A program made the position numbers and the translations under genes. From positions 1 to 64,000 of the forward strand of contig CAWIBS010000043.1 in assembly GCA_963834365.1 (NCBI GenBank): DNA of 64,000 nucleotides, written 5' to 3'. The notes under the pieces were generated by a model. That model was not told the DNA's origin and made no database searches. It saw only the letters and a list, made by a program, of their open reading frames with translations. Shown here in pieces: positions 27,979 to 36,704 of this stretch. Numbering within the stretch: the stretch's first letter is position 1; every line of letters begins with the position of its first letter. This DNA comes from CAWJAP01 sp963834365 (GTDB lineage Bacteria > Acidobacteriota > Vicinamibacteria > Vicinamibacterales > Vicinamibacteraceae).

Positions 27979-29202
27979 TCAGTTCGTCGTCGCCGCGCCC
28001 GGGTCGGCGGCGACCAGCGCGCCGAGACGCTCGACGACCTGCCCGATGATGTTGTTCGGCGTGGACGCACCCGCCGTCAGGCCGATCACCAGCGGTCCGT
28101 CCGGCAGCCAGCCGCCGGTCGTGATCTCGGGCACCTTCGCCTTGCGAGGGCCCGCGAGCGTCACCGGCCGATGGCGGATGGCGTCCCGGGAGACCAGGCA
28201 CTCGGGCTCGGCGATGTGAAAAGTCGGCACGCGCCCGGCGCAGATGTGCGCCAGGTTGCAGGTGTTGCTGCTGTTGTAGCCGCCGATCACGATCATGGCG
28301 TCGAGTGGCTGGGTGTCGAGCAACTGCACGACGGCATCCTGCCGTTCCTGCGTCGCCGAGCAGATCGTGTCGAACGCCCGGTAGTGCGCGCCGAGGGCTT
28401 CGACCCCGTAGCGGTGCATCATCGCCTGCCGGAACCGTTCGCCGATCTCCAGCGACTCGCTCATGAGCATCGTCGTCTGGTTCGCGAGGCCGATGCGCTC
28501 GAGATCGCGATCCGGATCGAAGCCCGGTGAGGCGGCGTGGCCGAAACGGTCGAGAAACGCCGCGGCGCTGCCGCCGTCGCGAATGTAGTCGCAGACCGCG
28601 TCGGACTCGGTCAGGTCGAGGACCACGAGATAGCGGCCGTCCGGATGGCGCAACGCCTGCGATGCCGTCGCCTGCGTCTCTTCGTGCTTGTACTTGCCGT
28701 GAATGATTGCCGTGAAGCCGTCGCGGGCGTAGCGGCCGACGTTCTTCCAGACGTTCAGGACCGAGCCACAGGTCGTATCGACGAGCGTGCAGCCCTGCGA
28801 CTGGAGCCGTTCGAGCTGCGCGATCGTCACGCCGAACGCCGGCAGGATGACGACCGACTCCGGCCCGAGGGCGTCCGGCTGCGCATCCGGATCGGAGAGA
28901 AACCGGATGCCGGCGGCGCGCAGCTTCTCGTTGACGTGAGGGTTGTGGATGATCTCGCCGGTGAGATACACGGCTTGATCGGCGAAGCGCTTGCGTGCCT
29001 GGTAGGCGTAGTCCACGGCTCGTTCGACGCCGTAGCAGAAGCCGAACTCACGCGCCAGGTGGATCGTCAGCCGGCCGGACTCGTGCCGGTAGTCGTGCCC
29101 TTTGATGGTCTCGACGAGGCTGCTGTGATAGTCGGCCGCGAGCTCGCCGGCGACGGCGTCCTTGAGGTCGAGTCCTTTGCGATAGATGGTGACGGGCGGC
29201 AC
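27979..29202 (-). CDS. ispH: 4-hydroxy-3-methylbut-2-enyl diphosphate reductase (long form)
   Basis: 407 codons. Last step of the MEP isoprenoid pathway, forming IPP and DMAPP with a 4Fe-4S cluster. Cluster cysteines are in EFGFCYGVERAV (about residue 56), LVDTTCGSVLNVW and GGYNSSNTCNLAHI; GEIIHNPHVNEKL, HGKYKHEET and TAGASTPNNIIGQV are also conserved. The N-terminal extension (40 residues) and the length match the cyanobacterial/plant-like class rather than the 310-residue E. coli type. Intact. Confidence 0.95.
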   Translation of the reverse strand: MPPVTIYRKGLDLKDAVAGELAADYHSSLVETIKGHDYRHESGRLTIHLAREFGFCYGVERAVDYAYQARKRFADQAVYLTGEIIHNPHVNEKLRAAGIRFLSDPDAQPDALGPESVVILPAFGVTIAQLERLQSQGCTLVDTTCGSVLNVWKNVGRYARDGFTAIIHGKYKHEETQATASQALRHPDGRYLVVLDLTESDAVCDYIRDGGSAAAFLDRFGHAASPGFDPDRDLERIGLANQTTMLMSESLEIGERFRQAMMHRYGVEALGAHYRAFDTICSATQERQDAVVQLLDTQPLDAMIVIGGYNSSNTCNLAHICAGRVPTFHIAEPECLVSRDAIRHRPVTLAGPRKAKVPEITTGGWLPDGPLVIGLTAGASTPNNIIGQVVERLGALVAADPGAATTN

Positions 29203-29285
29203 AGGTCAGACGGGAGGCATCAGCGTCGCGGGCGCCGGCACGACGCCGGAAGAGCCGACCGCGGGCAGCGGTCCGCACCCGGTGG

Positions 29286-29832
29286 TCAGTGCGATCGCTC
29301 CAGGGCGCGCGGCGTGAGATGGTCGAGGGCGCGGAGCTCGTCCACGCGCCGGTTGTTGAGCACGGTTTCAATCTCGACGAGGAAGTCCTCGTCGCCGGTG
29401 TCGCCGGCGGGGTCGAGGCGCGCCACGGGGCGCGGTGTCGCCCACGGCTCGCCGGTGAACCGGCTGGCCCGCGCCGACAGACTGTCCTCGAACGACCCGA
29501 AGGACGGGAGCACGAACTGGCCCGCCATGATGCCGACCAGGAGCCCGGCGGCTGCCGACCCGGCGAGCCAGCGCATCGCCGGGCGTCCGCGACGTGCCGC
29601 AGCCGACGGTCGCGGGGGGAATGCAATGACCCGCGAGGCCGGCCCGGACAGCCGGGCACGGATGCGATCGCGCTGTTCGGCCAGATGTGACGTCCGAGAG
29701 CGTCTCGTCGACGAGCGCCTCGAGGTCGGGGCGGCTCGCGGCCGAGATCGAAGTCGTCGGGTAAACGCCGCCGGGGACATCCCCTGCGGGACGCTCGGTG
29801 TGCGTCCGATCGGGAGGCGTCGTGGCGCTCAT
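29286..29832 (-). CDS. Putative anti-sigma factor, single TM (one frameshift)
   Basis: About 181 codons. From ATG 29832 the N-terminal part reads MSATTPPDRTHTERPAG...DLEALVDETLSDVT; the frame shifts near 29690 and continues LAEQRDRIRARLSG and then a single TM (AGSAAAGLLVGIMAGQF). The C-terminal periplasmic part is acidic. Its ATG overlaps the sigma-factor stop (ATGA). Topology and position behind an ECF sigma gene suggest a membrane anti-sigma factor; no zinc-binding ZAS motif (HxxxCxxC) is present, so it is a non-classical type. Confidence 0.65.
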
Positions 29833-30500
29833 GTACGCGTCACCAGCGTGCGGAGGCGGCGCAGCCCCCTGAAAAGATGGACGCGCACGGTGGACTCGCT
29901 CAGCCCGGTGATCTCACTGACTTCGCGTGTCGAGCGGCCATCGAGATGACTCATCATGATCACCGTGCGCTGGCGGGTGGGCAGCCGCTGGATCGCCGAC
30001 AGGAGCTGTCGCGCCCGCTCCCGCCGCAGCATCACGGTCTCTGGCGATCCGAGCGCCGCGCCCGGACCCGGCGTGCTGACCGGCTCGAACGATCCGGACG
30101 TATCCGCCATGGCGATCTGCCAGCGCTGTCGCCGCTTGCGCGCTTTCACCCGGTCCAGACACGAGTTCACGAGGATGCGCGTGAACCAGACCTCGAAGGA
30201 CCGCGCCGGATCGAACGAGGCCAGGTGCGCGAAGGCCTTGACGAACGCATCCTGCACGGCCTCGTCGGCGTCCGCGGCATCCCGGAGGTAGTAGCACGCG
30301 AGGCGGCCGGCGCGCCGCTGGTGGCGCGCCACCAGCTCGTCGTAGCGAACGCGGGCCTCGTTCCAGCGCCCGGCCGTCGCCAGCGCCTGAACCTCCGCCG
30401 CGAGGTCTACCTCGATGCGCGGGACAGGTCCGGCCGGTGAGACCGGTGAGGCGGGCACAATCGGCGTGACGGGGCTGGACAGCACGCGCTGCTTTCTCAT
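29829..30500 (-). CDS. ECF-type RNA polymerase sigma factor
   Basis: 223 codons from ATG 30500; a longer reading to 30656 is possible. Region 2 is RRAGRLACYYLRDAADADEAVQDAFVKAFAHL, with the DxDDxxQ-like DEAVQDAF, and RSFEVWFTRILVNSCLDRVKARKR. Region 4 is LPTRQRTVIMMSHLDGRSTREVSEITGLSESTVRVHLFRGLRRL. The long linker (GPGAALGSPETVMLRRERA) is typical of ECF factors in this phylum. Paired with the downstream membrane protein. Confidence 0.92.
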   Translation of the reverse strand: MRKQRVLSSPVTPIVPASPVSPAGPVPRIEVDLAAEVQALATAGRWNEARVRYDELVARHQRRAGRLACYYLRDAADADEAVQDAFVKAFAHLASFDPARSFEVWFTRILVNSCLDRVKARKRRQRWQIAMADTSGSFEPVSTPGPGAALGSPETVMLRRERARQLLSAIQRLPTRQRTVIMMSHLDGRSTREVSEITGLSESTVRVHLFRGLRRLRTLVTRT

Positions 30501-30582
30501 CTGGGCTACGTCGGGGTCGGAACGGCCGTTTACTCGCGGGTGGCCGGGGCGGATCCGAGACAGACCGCTATTATAACCAACC

Positions 30583-31290
30583 GTGCACGCCACGGCCCGC
30601 CCGCGCGGGCTCACGCTGTTCCTGGACGCCGACGACACGCTCTGGGAGAACAACATCTACTTCGATGCGGTGGTGGCGCAGTATGTCGCGCTGGTCGGCC
30701 GGCACGGCTGTCCTCCCGAGCGCGCGCGTGCCCGTCTGCTCGAGATCGAACGGGCGCGGACCCTCCAGTTCGGCTACGGCGTCCTGAACTTCCAGGCCAG
30801 CCTCGAACAGGCGGTCGACGGGCTCGTCGGCGGCCGCGACTGGTCGCGCGAGGCGGCGACGATTCGAGAGCTGTGCACGGGACTTCGGCGTCAGGCAATC
30901 ACCAGCCTCGACGGCGTGGGCGAGACGCTGCGCGAGCTCGGCAGCCGCCACCGGCTGATCCTCGTGACCAAGGGCGACCTCGACGACCAGCTCGGGAAAG
31001 TGGCGCGTTCCGGCCTTCGCGGGCGCCTCCATCAGGTCGATGTCGTCGTCGAAAAGGATGCCCAGGCGTATACGGATCTTCTCCGGCGGCACGGGGCCTC
31101 GCCGGACCGCGCGTGGATGATCGGGAACAGTCCGAAGTCCGACATCCTGCCAGCGCTCGAGGCCGGCCTGGGGGCCGTCTTCATCCCTCACGCGGCCACG
31201 TGGACGCTCGAGCTGGTTGATCTCCCCCCGCTCCCGCCGGATCGATCCCTCGTCCTCGACCGGTTCGCCGACCTGACCTGCCATTTCTGA
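30583..31290 (+). CDS. HAD-superfamily hydrolase
   Basis: 235 codons from GTG 30583. Motif I is LTLFLDADDTLWENN, motif II region RLILVTKGDLDDQ (Thr), motif III Lys in VVVEKDAQAY, and motif IV MIGNSPKSDILPALEAG. The cap region between is helical. Substrate unknown; the order fits a phosphoglycolate-phosphatase-like or epoxide-hydrolase-like branch. Divergent from the sigma factor (83 bases between starts). Intact. Confidence 0.85.
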   Translation: MHATARPRGLTLFLDADDTLWENNIYFDAVVAQYVALVGRHGCPPERARARLLEIERARTLQFGYGVLNFQASLEQAVDGLVGGRDWSREAATIRELCTGLRRQAITSLDGVGETLRELGSRHRLILVTKGDLDDQLGKVARSGLRGRLHQVDVVVEKDAQAYTDLLRRHGASPDRAWMIGNSPKSDILPALEAGLGAVFIPHAATWTLELVDLPPLPPDRSLVLDRFADLTCHF

Positions 31291-31672
31291 CTGCTTCGGA
31301 ACGGCACCTCGCCTGTGCGGCTCGCTGGGCTGTGTCAGAAGGCCGACAGTCTCCAGTTTCGATACGTCAAGCACGAATGTGTCGCTCGACCATGGAAATT
31401 TTGCCACTCACCAGTCCCGCCCGCAATGGTGACCGGCGCCGATCTCCGGCGGCATTCGAGCCCTGGGCCCACGTAATCCCGTGGCATTCGACGGGCCTCG
31501 CGGGAGTGGACCCGCGTGCCGAAGGGGCACACCATTCGTGTGCGTGCGCGGACTGGTCACTGACCTTGCAGCACACGCCTCGCCGCCTGCGACCTCAGTT
31601 TCGACGTCCTGTGGCTCCTCTTCGGCGCCCCGGTTCCAAAAAATGCCGGGGAGCGCGAGGAGGCTATGAGGT
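31291..31672. other. 382-bp intergenic region with no gene
   Basis: No convincing ORF, tRNA or palindromic repeat family member. Contains a short AT-rich stretch (GGAAATTTTGCC, about 31391) and ends in GAGGAGG (31656-31662), which could serve as ribosome-binding site for the GTG start at 31673. I see no good -12/-24 sigma-54 box. Confidence 0.6.
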
Positions 31673-33115
31673 GTGTGGATGAATGTTCCGACCCTACTGG
31701 TCATCGACGACGAGCCGACGGTCCTCGAGACCGTCAGTCACCTCGGGCAGCAGGCCGGCTTCGATGTCGTGGCCTGCGCGACGGGCGCCGCGGGTATTGC
31801 GGCCAGCGGCCGCGTCCGCCCCGACCTCGTCATGGTCGATCTGAGGATGCCGGACCTGGATGGGTTGCAGGTGCTTCGTGCGGTCCACCAGGCGGATCCC
31901 CGCTGCCAGATGGTGTTGATGACCGGATTCGCGAGCGTCGAGACCGCCGTCGAAGCGATCAAGATTGGCGCGATGGACTATCTGAGCAAGCCGCTCGACA
32001 CCGGGCGGGTTGATCAACTGCTTCGCCAGGTCCACGACGCGGTCGCTCAGCGCGGAGACGAGCCCGTTGATCCGGCTGACGCCGCCGACGCGCTGGGGAT
32101 GGTGGCTCGAAGCACCTCGATGCGTCACCTCGTCGGCGCCATCTCGAGGCTGGCGCCGTTCGTCCGGACGGCGCTCATCACGGGAGAGACCGGCACCGGG
32201 AAGGAGCTGGCAGCCCGGGCCATTCACCGGGCAGGGCGCCGCGGCGCGAGGCCCTTTGTCGTCGTGAACTGTTCGGCCGTCGTCGAGTCGCTGTTCGAGA
32301 GCGAGCTGTTCGGCCATGTGCGGGGGGCCTTCGCGTGGGCCATGGAGGATCGCGCCGGGCTCTTCGAAGCCGCCGATGGAGGCGTGCTCCTGCTCGACGA
32401 AGTCGCCGACCTGCCGCTGGGCGTCCAGGCCAAGCTGCTGCGCGTGCTGGAGCTCGGCGATGTCTATCGCGTCGGCTCGCTCGAGCCACGGCGCGTGGAC
32501 GTCCAGGTCCTCGCGGCGACCAACCGGGACTTGCGATCTGAAGTCACGGCGGGGCGTTTCCGCAGCGATTTGTTCTACCGGCTGAATATCGTCGAGATCC
32601 GGATTCCGCCGCTCCGCGAGCGGCGCGAGGACATTGCGCCGCTCACCCGGCTCTTCGTGCGGGACTGTGCCGAGCGTGTCGGCCGCCCCGTCCCCGACGT
32701 GACGGACGCCGCGACCGAGCGGCTGATCGCCGCGCCATGGGACGGGAACGTCCGCGAATTGCGCAATGTCATCGAGCGTGCGTGTCTGCTCGCCGAGGGC
32801 CCCGGTCTCACCGAACAGGACATCGACCCCTGCCTGCCCGAAGAAGCGGCACGCCCGGGGGGCGAGCCAGCCCCGTCGCGCGCGGCGGGGCCGGCGTGGT
32901 CGGACGCCCCGGCGCCCCCGCTTCTGGCGACGGTCGAGCGCGATCACATCCTTCGCGCCCTGCAGCATGCGCGCGGGAACAAGAAGGTGGCCGCCCGGCT
33001 GCTCGGTGTCAGCCGGCGTGCGCTCTATCGCCGCCTGGAACGGCTCGGTCTGGAGGGCACGATCGTGCGCCGCCGGGAGGGCCTCGATCCGGCAGGCTTT
33101 GCCTCCGACCTCTGA
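31673..33115 (+). CDS. NtrC-family response regulator with altered GAFTGA loop
   Basis: 480 codons from GTG 31673 (ATG 31679 also possible). Receiver domain at 7-120 with phosphoacceptor Asp about 56 (MVDLRMPDLDG). AAA+ domain: Walker A GETGTGKE (171-178), Walker B LLLDEVAD (239-246), ERREDIAPL and the arginine-rich sensor II. The sigma-54 contact loop that should read GAFTGA reads GAFAWA (218-223). C-terminal Fis-type HTH (GNKKVAARLLGVSRRALYRRLERLGL). The loop change suggests it does not activate sigma-54 RNA polymerase; a repressor or sigma-70 regulator role is possible. No partner kinase lies adjacent. Confidence 0.88.
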   Translation: MWMNVPTLLVIDDEPTVLETVSHLGQQAGFDVVACATGAAGIAASGRVRPDLVMVDLRMPDLDGLQVLRAVHQADPRCQMVLMTGFASVETAVEAIKIGAMDYLSKPLDTGRVDQLLRQVHDAVAQRGDEPVDPADAADALGMVARSTSMRHLVGAISRLAPFVRTALITGETGTGKELAARAIHRAGRRGARPFVVVNCSAVVESLFESELFGHVRGAFAWAMEDRAGLFEAADGGVLLLDEVADLPLGVQAKLLRVLELGDVYRVGSLEPRRVDVQVLAATNRDLRSEVTAGRFRSDLFYRLNIVEIRIPPLRERREDIAPLTRLFVRDCAERVGRPVPDVTDAATERLIAAPWDGNVRELRNVIERACLLAEGPGLTEQDIDPCLPEEAARPGGEPAPSRAAGPAWSDAPAPPLLATVERDHILRALQHARGNKKVAARLLGVSRRALYRRLERLGLEGTIVRRREGLDPAGFASDL

Positions 33116-33222
33116 GCTCGCCCGCGGATCGCGGGACGTCGAAGGCCGTCGCTGTCAGCTCCGGCCCGGCCGCTTCCTGCGGGTCGTTCGCCGAGTTGAC
33201 TTCCCAGATCCGACAGCTGGTG

Positions 33223-33371
33223 GACTGTAACGGTCATTTCAGTAGTGCCTCTCGGGCGGGGATCCCGTCGGCGGCGTGACTCCTCCCTCAAATATCGCGA
33301 AATCTCGGTCGTCGCGCCTTGCCAGCCGGGCGCCGCGCTCCGAGATCCACTATTGAATAACCGTTACAGTC
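33223..33371. repeat. 25-bp inverted repeat upstream of pckA
   Basis: GACTGTAACGGT at 33223-33234 is matched by ACCGTTACAGTC at 33360-33371. The similarity continues inward (CATTTCAGTAGTG against CACTATTGAATA), so about 25 bases pair with few mismatches across a gap of about 100. The right arm ends about 40 bases before the ATG of pckA. Fits either a pair of operator sites or the ends of a small decayed element. Confidence 0.7.
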
Positions 33372-33411
33372 ACTAGCATCCACGTTCCGTCCGGTTTCGG
33401 ACGCCCTCTTC

Positions 33412-35032
33412 ATGCACCACACGACGTCCGCGGACGCCGGCGCCGAATCGGTGCCCGGCCGCGATCTTCTCACCGACGGGTTGGAGGCCGCGCAGCTCCA
33501 CTGGAACCTCGCCGCGCCGGCGCTCTTCGAGGAAGCCATCCGTCGCGGGGAAGGGCAGGCCGCCGATGGCGGTGCGCTGGTCTGCCGCACGGGTAGCCAC
33601 ACCGGCCGATCGCCCAACGACAAGTTCATCGTCTCGAACCCGGAGACGGCGTCGCGGATCCAATGGGGCAAGGTGAACCGGCGGTTCGAGCCCGCGAAGT
33701 TCGACGAGCTGGCGCTCGCGATCGGCGCTCATGTCGCGGGCCGCGATCTCTTCGTGCAGGACTGCGCCGCAGGTGCCGACCCGGCACATCGCCTTCGCCT
33801 GCGGATCATCACCGAGCACGCCTGGCACAGCCTCTTCGCGCGGCACGTGTTCATCGCCCGATCGCGGGCGAGAGCCCGCGGCTGCGGCCGCCGATTTCAC
33901 GGTCATCGCCGTCCCGAGCTTCACCGCCGATCCGGCGGTGCACGGCACGAGCTCGGGTACGTTCATCCTCCTGAACTTCGAGCGAAAGCTCGTCGCTGAT
34001 CGGCGGCACGAGCTATGCGGGCGAGATCAAGAAGGCGATCTTCACCGTCATGAACTACCGCTGCCGCTCGCCGGCGTGCTGCCGATGCACTGCTCGGCCA
34101 ACGTCGGTCCGCAGGATGACGTCGCGCTCTTCTTCGGCCTGTCGGGCACGGGGAAGACGACGCTGTCGAGCGAATCCCGGCGCCGGCTCGATTGGCGACG
34201 ATGAACACGGCTGGGCGGACACGGGTGTGTTCAACATCGAAGGCGGCTGCTACGCCAAGCTGATCCGGCTGTCGGCTGCGGCCGAACCGCAGATCTACGC
34301 GGCGACGCGGCGCTTCGGCACGGTGCATCGAAAACGTGCCGGTGGACCCCGACACGCGGGCGCTCGACCTCGACGCCGACGTCCTGACGGAGAACACGCG
34401 CGGCGCCTACCCGCTCTCGTTCATCGACAATCACGTGCCGTCGGGGATGGGTGGACACCCGCGCACGATTCTGATGCTCACCGCCGACGCCTTCGGCGTG
34501 CTGCCGCCGATCGCCCGCCTGTCCGCCGACGGGGCGATGTATCACTTCCTCTCGGGCTACACCGCCAAGGTGGCCGGCACCGAGAAGGGTGTGACCGATC
34601 CGAAGGCGACGTTCAGTACCGTGCTTCGGCGCGCCGTTCCTGCCGCTCGCGCCGGGTGTGTATGCCAAGTTGCTGGGCGAGAAGATCGCGCGGCACCAGG
34701 TCGGGGTGTGGCTCGTGAACACCGGGTGGACGGGTGGCCCCCACGGGGTCGGCCGCCGGATCGCGATTGCACACACCCGCGCGATGATCCAGGCGGCGCT
34801 GTCGGGCGCGCTGGATGGCGTCGCGTACCGCCGGGATCTGCTCTTCAACCTGGACGTTCCCGTGTCGGTCCCCGGGGTGCCGGACACGCTGCTGACGCCG
34901 CGGGAGACCTGGGGCCAGGCCGCGGCCTACGATACGCAGGCGGGCCGCCTCGCGCGCATGTTCGCGGACAATTTCTCAGCTTACGCCTCGATGGTGACGA
35001 GCGGGGTGCGGGCCGCAGGACCGCAGGCCTGA
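33412..35032 (+). CDS. pckA: Phosphoenolpyruvate carboxykinase (ATP), heavily frameshifted
   Basis: About 540 codons if all frames are joined, the normal size. Converts oxaloacetate and ATP to PEP. RTGSHTGRSPNDKFIV near residue 65, the P-loop region FFGLSGTGKTTLS, IGDDEHGWADTGVFNIEGGCYAK, TENTRGAYPL and TGWTGGPHGVGRR are all conserved and are in several frames. Breaks lie near 33870, 34000, 34065, 34190, 34330 and 34630. The stop overlaps the gatB start. Six breaks in 1.6 kb, far more than in neighbours, leave real decay possible, but no large deletion or missing motif is seen. Confidence 0.85.
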
Positions 35033-36516
35033 TGCCGTTCGAAGCCGTCATCGGTCTCGAGATTCACGCCCAGCTCGCGACCGCCACCAAGATCTTCTGC
35101 GCCTGCAGCACGCGGTTCGGCGCACCGCCGAACACGCACGTCTGCCCGATCTGCCTGGGGTTCCCCGGCGTGCTGCCGGTGCTGAACCGCGCGGCCGTCG
35201 ATCAGGCCATCACGGCGGCGCTGGCACTCGATTGCGAGATCCAGCCAGTCTCGATCTTCGCGCGCAAGAATTACTTCTATCCGGATCTGCCCAAGGGCTA
35301 CCAGATCTCGCAATACGAGCGTCCGCTCGCCGTGAACGGGCGTGTGCGCTGGCAGCACGGCCGCGAATCGATCGAGGTCGGCATCGAACGCGTGCACATG
35401 GAGGAGGATGCCGGCAAGTCGCTGCACGAAGGGCTGCCCGACTCGGACCGGGCCACCTATGTGGACTGCAATCGCGCCGGCGTCCCGCTCGTCGAGATCG
35501 TCACGCGGCCCGACCTGCGGTCGGCCGAGGCCGCGGCCGGGTTCTTCGCGCATCTGCGGGAGCTCCTCGTCGCGCTCGGCGTGAACGACGGCAACCTCGA
35601 AGAGGGGAGTCTCCGCTGCGATGCCAACGTCTCGATCCGGCCTGCGGGCGAGAACGCGCTCGGCGTCAAGACCGAGATCAAGAACCTGAACTCGTTCCGG
35701 TTCCTGCAGAAGGCGATCGACTACGAGGTGGCGCGGCAGACGGCGGCCGTCGAGGCCGGTGAGCGCGTACGCCAGGAGACGCGGCTGTGGGACAGCGCCG
35801 CCGGCCGCACCGAGTCGATGCGCAGCAAGGAAGAGGCGCACGACTACCGCTACTTCCCGGAGCCCGACCTGCCGCCATTGCGCCTCGAACCGGAGCACGT
35901 CGCCTCGCTCCGGGCGGCGCTGCCGGAGCTGCCCGACGCGCGACGCGAGCGCCTCGTCGCGCAGTACGGCATCCCGGCCTATGACGCGTCGGTCCTGACA
36001 CAGACACCGGGGCTGGCGGCGTACTTCGAGGAGACGGCCGCCGCGGCCGGCAACGCCAAGGCCGCCAGCAACTGGGTGATGGGCGAACTGCTGCGACTGA
36101 TGAACGCCGCGGGAGAGACCCCCGCGCGTGTGCGCATCCGGCCGCCCGGACTCGCCGGCCTGATCAAGCTGGTCGACGCGGGCACGATCAACGTCTCCAC
36201 GGCCAAAGCCGTCTTCGAGACGATGTTCGCGTCGGGACGATCCGCCGACGAGATCGTCCAGGCCGAAGGCCTCGCCCAGGTCAACGACGAAGACGCCCTC
36301 ATCGCCATCGTCCGGGCGGTCATCGCCGAGAATCCGGATGCCGTCGAGCAGGTTCGCAAGGGCAAGCAGGCCACCGTCGGCTTTCTCGTCGGGCAGGTGA
36401 TGAAGGCGGCCAGAGGCAAGGCGAACCCCAAGCTCGCGACCGCACTCGTGATGCGCGAGCTCGGCCACGGAGGCGGGGGCCACGGAGAGACGACAACCGG
36501 AATTCACTTGCGTTGA
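35032..36516 (+). CDS. gatB: Aspartyl/glutamyl-tRNA amidotransferase subunit B
   Basis: 494 codons. Amidates Glu-tRNA(Gln) or Asp-tRNA(Asn) with GatA and GatC. FEAVIGLEIHAQLAT opens the catalytic domain, with the C4 zinc site as FCACSTRFGAPPNTHVCPICLG. Then YFYPDLPKGYQISQYE, EEDAGKSLH, NLEEGSLRCDANVSIRP and KTEIKNLNSFRFLQKAI follow, and the helical tail with the YqeY-like GatB_Yqey domain ends at GHGGGGHGETTTG. ATG 35032 overlaps the pckA stop by one base. Intact. GatA and GatC are not in this window. Confidence 0.95.
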   Translation: MPFEAVIGLEIHAQLATATKIFCACSTRFGAPPNTHVCPICLGFPGVLPVLNRAAVDQAITAALALDCEIQPVSIFARKNYFYPDLPKGYQISQYERPLAVNGRVRWQHGRESIEVGIERVHMEEDAGKSLHEGLPDSDRATYVDCNRAGVPLVEIVTRPDLRSAEAAAGFFAHLRELLVALGVNDGNLEEGSLRCDANVSIRPAGENALGVKTEIKNLNSFRFLQKAIDYEVARQTAAVEAGERVRQETRLWDSAAGRTESMRSKEEAHDYRYFPEPDLPPLRLEPEHVASLRAALPELPDARRERLVAQYGIPAYDASVLTQTPGLAAYFEETAAAAGNAKAASNWVMGELLRLMNAAGETPARVRIRPPGLAGLIKLVDAGTINVSTAKAVFETMFASGRSADEIVQAEGLAQVNDEDALIAIVRAVIAENPDAVEQVRKGKQATVGFLVGQVMKAARGKANPKLATALVMRELGHGGGGHGETTTGIHLR

Positions 36517-36541
36517 TCATAGGTCCGCCTGACGGACTCGG

Positions 36542-36559
36542 GTCCGGCTGAAGCCGGAC
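36542..36559. repeat. REP palindrome behind gatB
   Basis: GTCCGGCTGAAGCCGGAC, a copy of the family at 4-21, followed by ACTACGCAA. About 26 bases past the gatB stop. Possibly a transcription end. Confidence 0.8.
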
Positions 36560-36590
36560 ACTACGCAACACAACTGAATCTGGGCTTAGG

Positions 36591-36677
36591 GCCACGGATA
36601 GATCTGACAAAAGCCACGGATAGATCTGACAAGGGCCACGGATCAGATCTGACAAGGGCCACGGATAGATCTGACAA
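36591..36677. repeat. 22-bp tandem repeat, four copies
   Basis: Unit GCCACGGATAGATCTGACAA starts at 36591, 36613, 36635 and 36658 with 22, 22 and 23 base spacing. Each copy contains the palindrome AGATCT. Sits about 30-110 bases before the start of the membrane-protein/DUF3108 gene, in the promoter region. It could be a protein-binding array or a short minisatellite. Confidence 0.88.
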
Positions 36678-36704
36678 GATCGGATAAGAGCGCGGCCCCA
36701 CGAA

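Noticed and set aside
31380..31420. Sigma-54 promoter before the regulator at 31673
   Set aside because: The GGAAATTTTGCC stretch lacks the GG/GC pair at 10-base spacing.
33860..34640. Programmed frameshifting in pckA
   Set aside because: Six shifts in both directions, no slippery heptamers at consistent places; error or decay is simpler.
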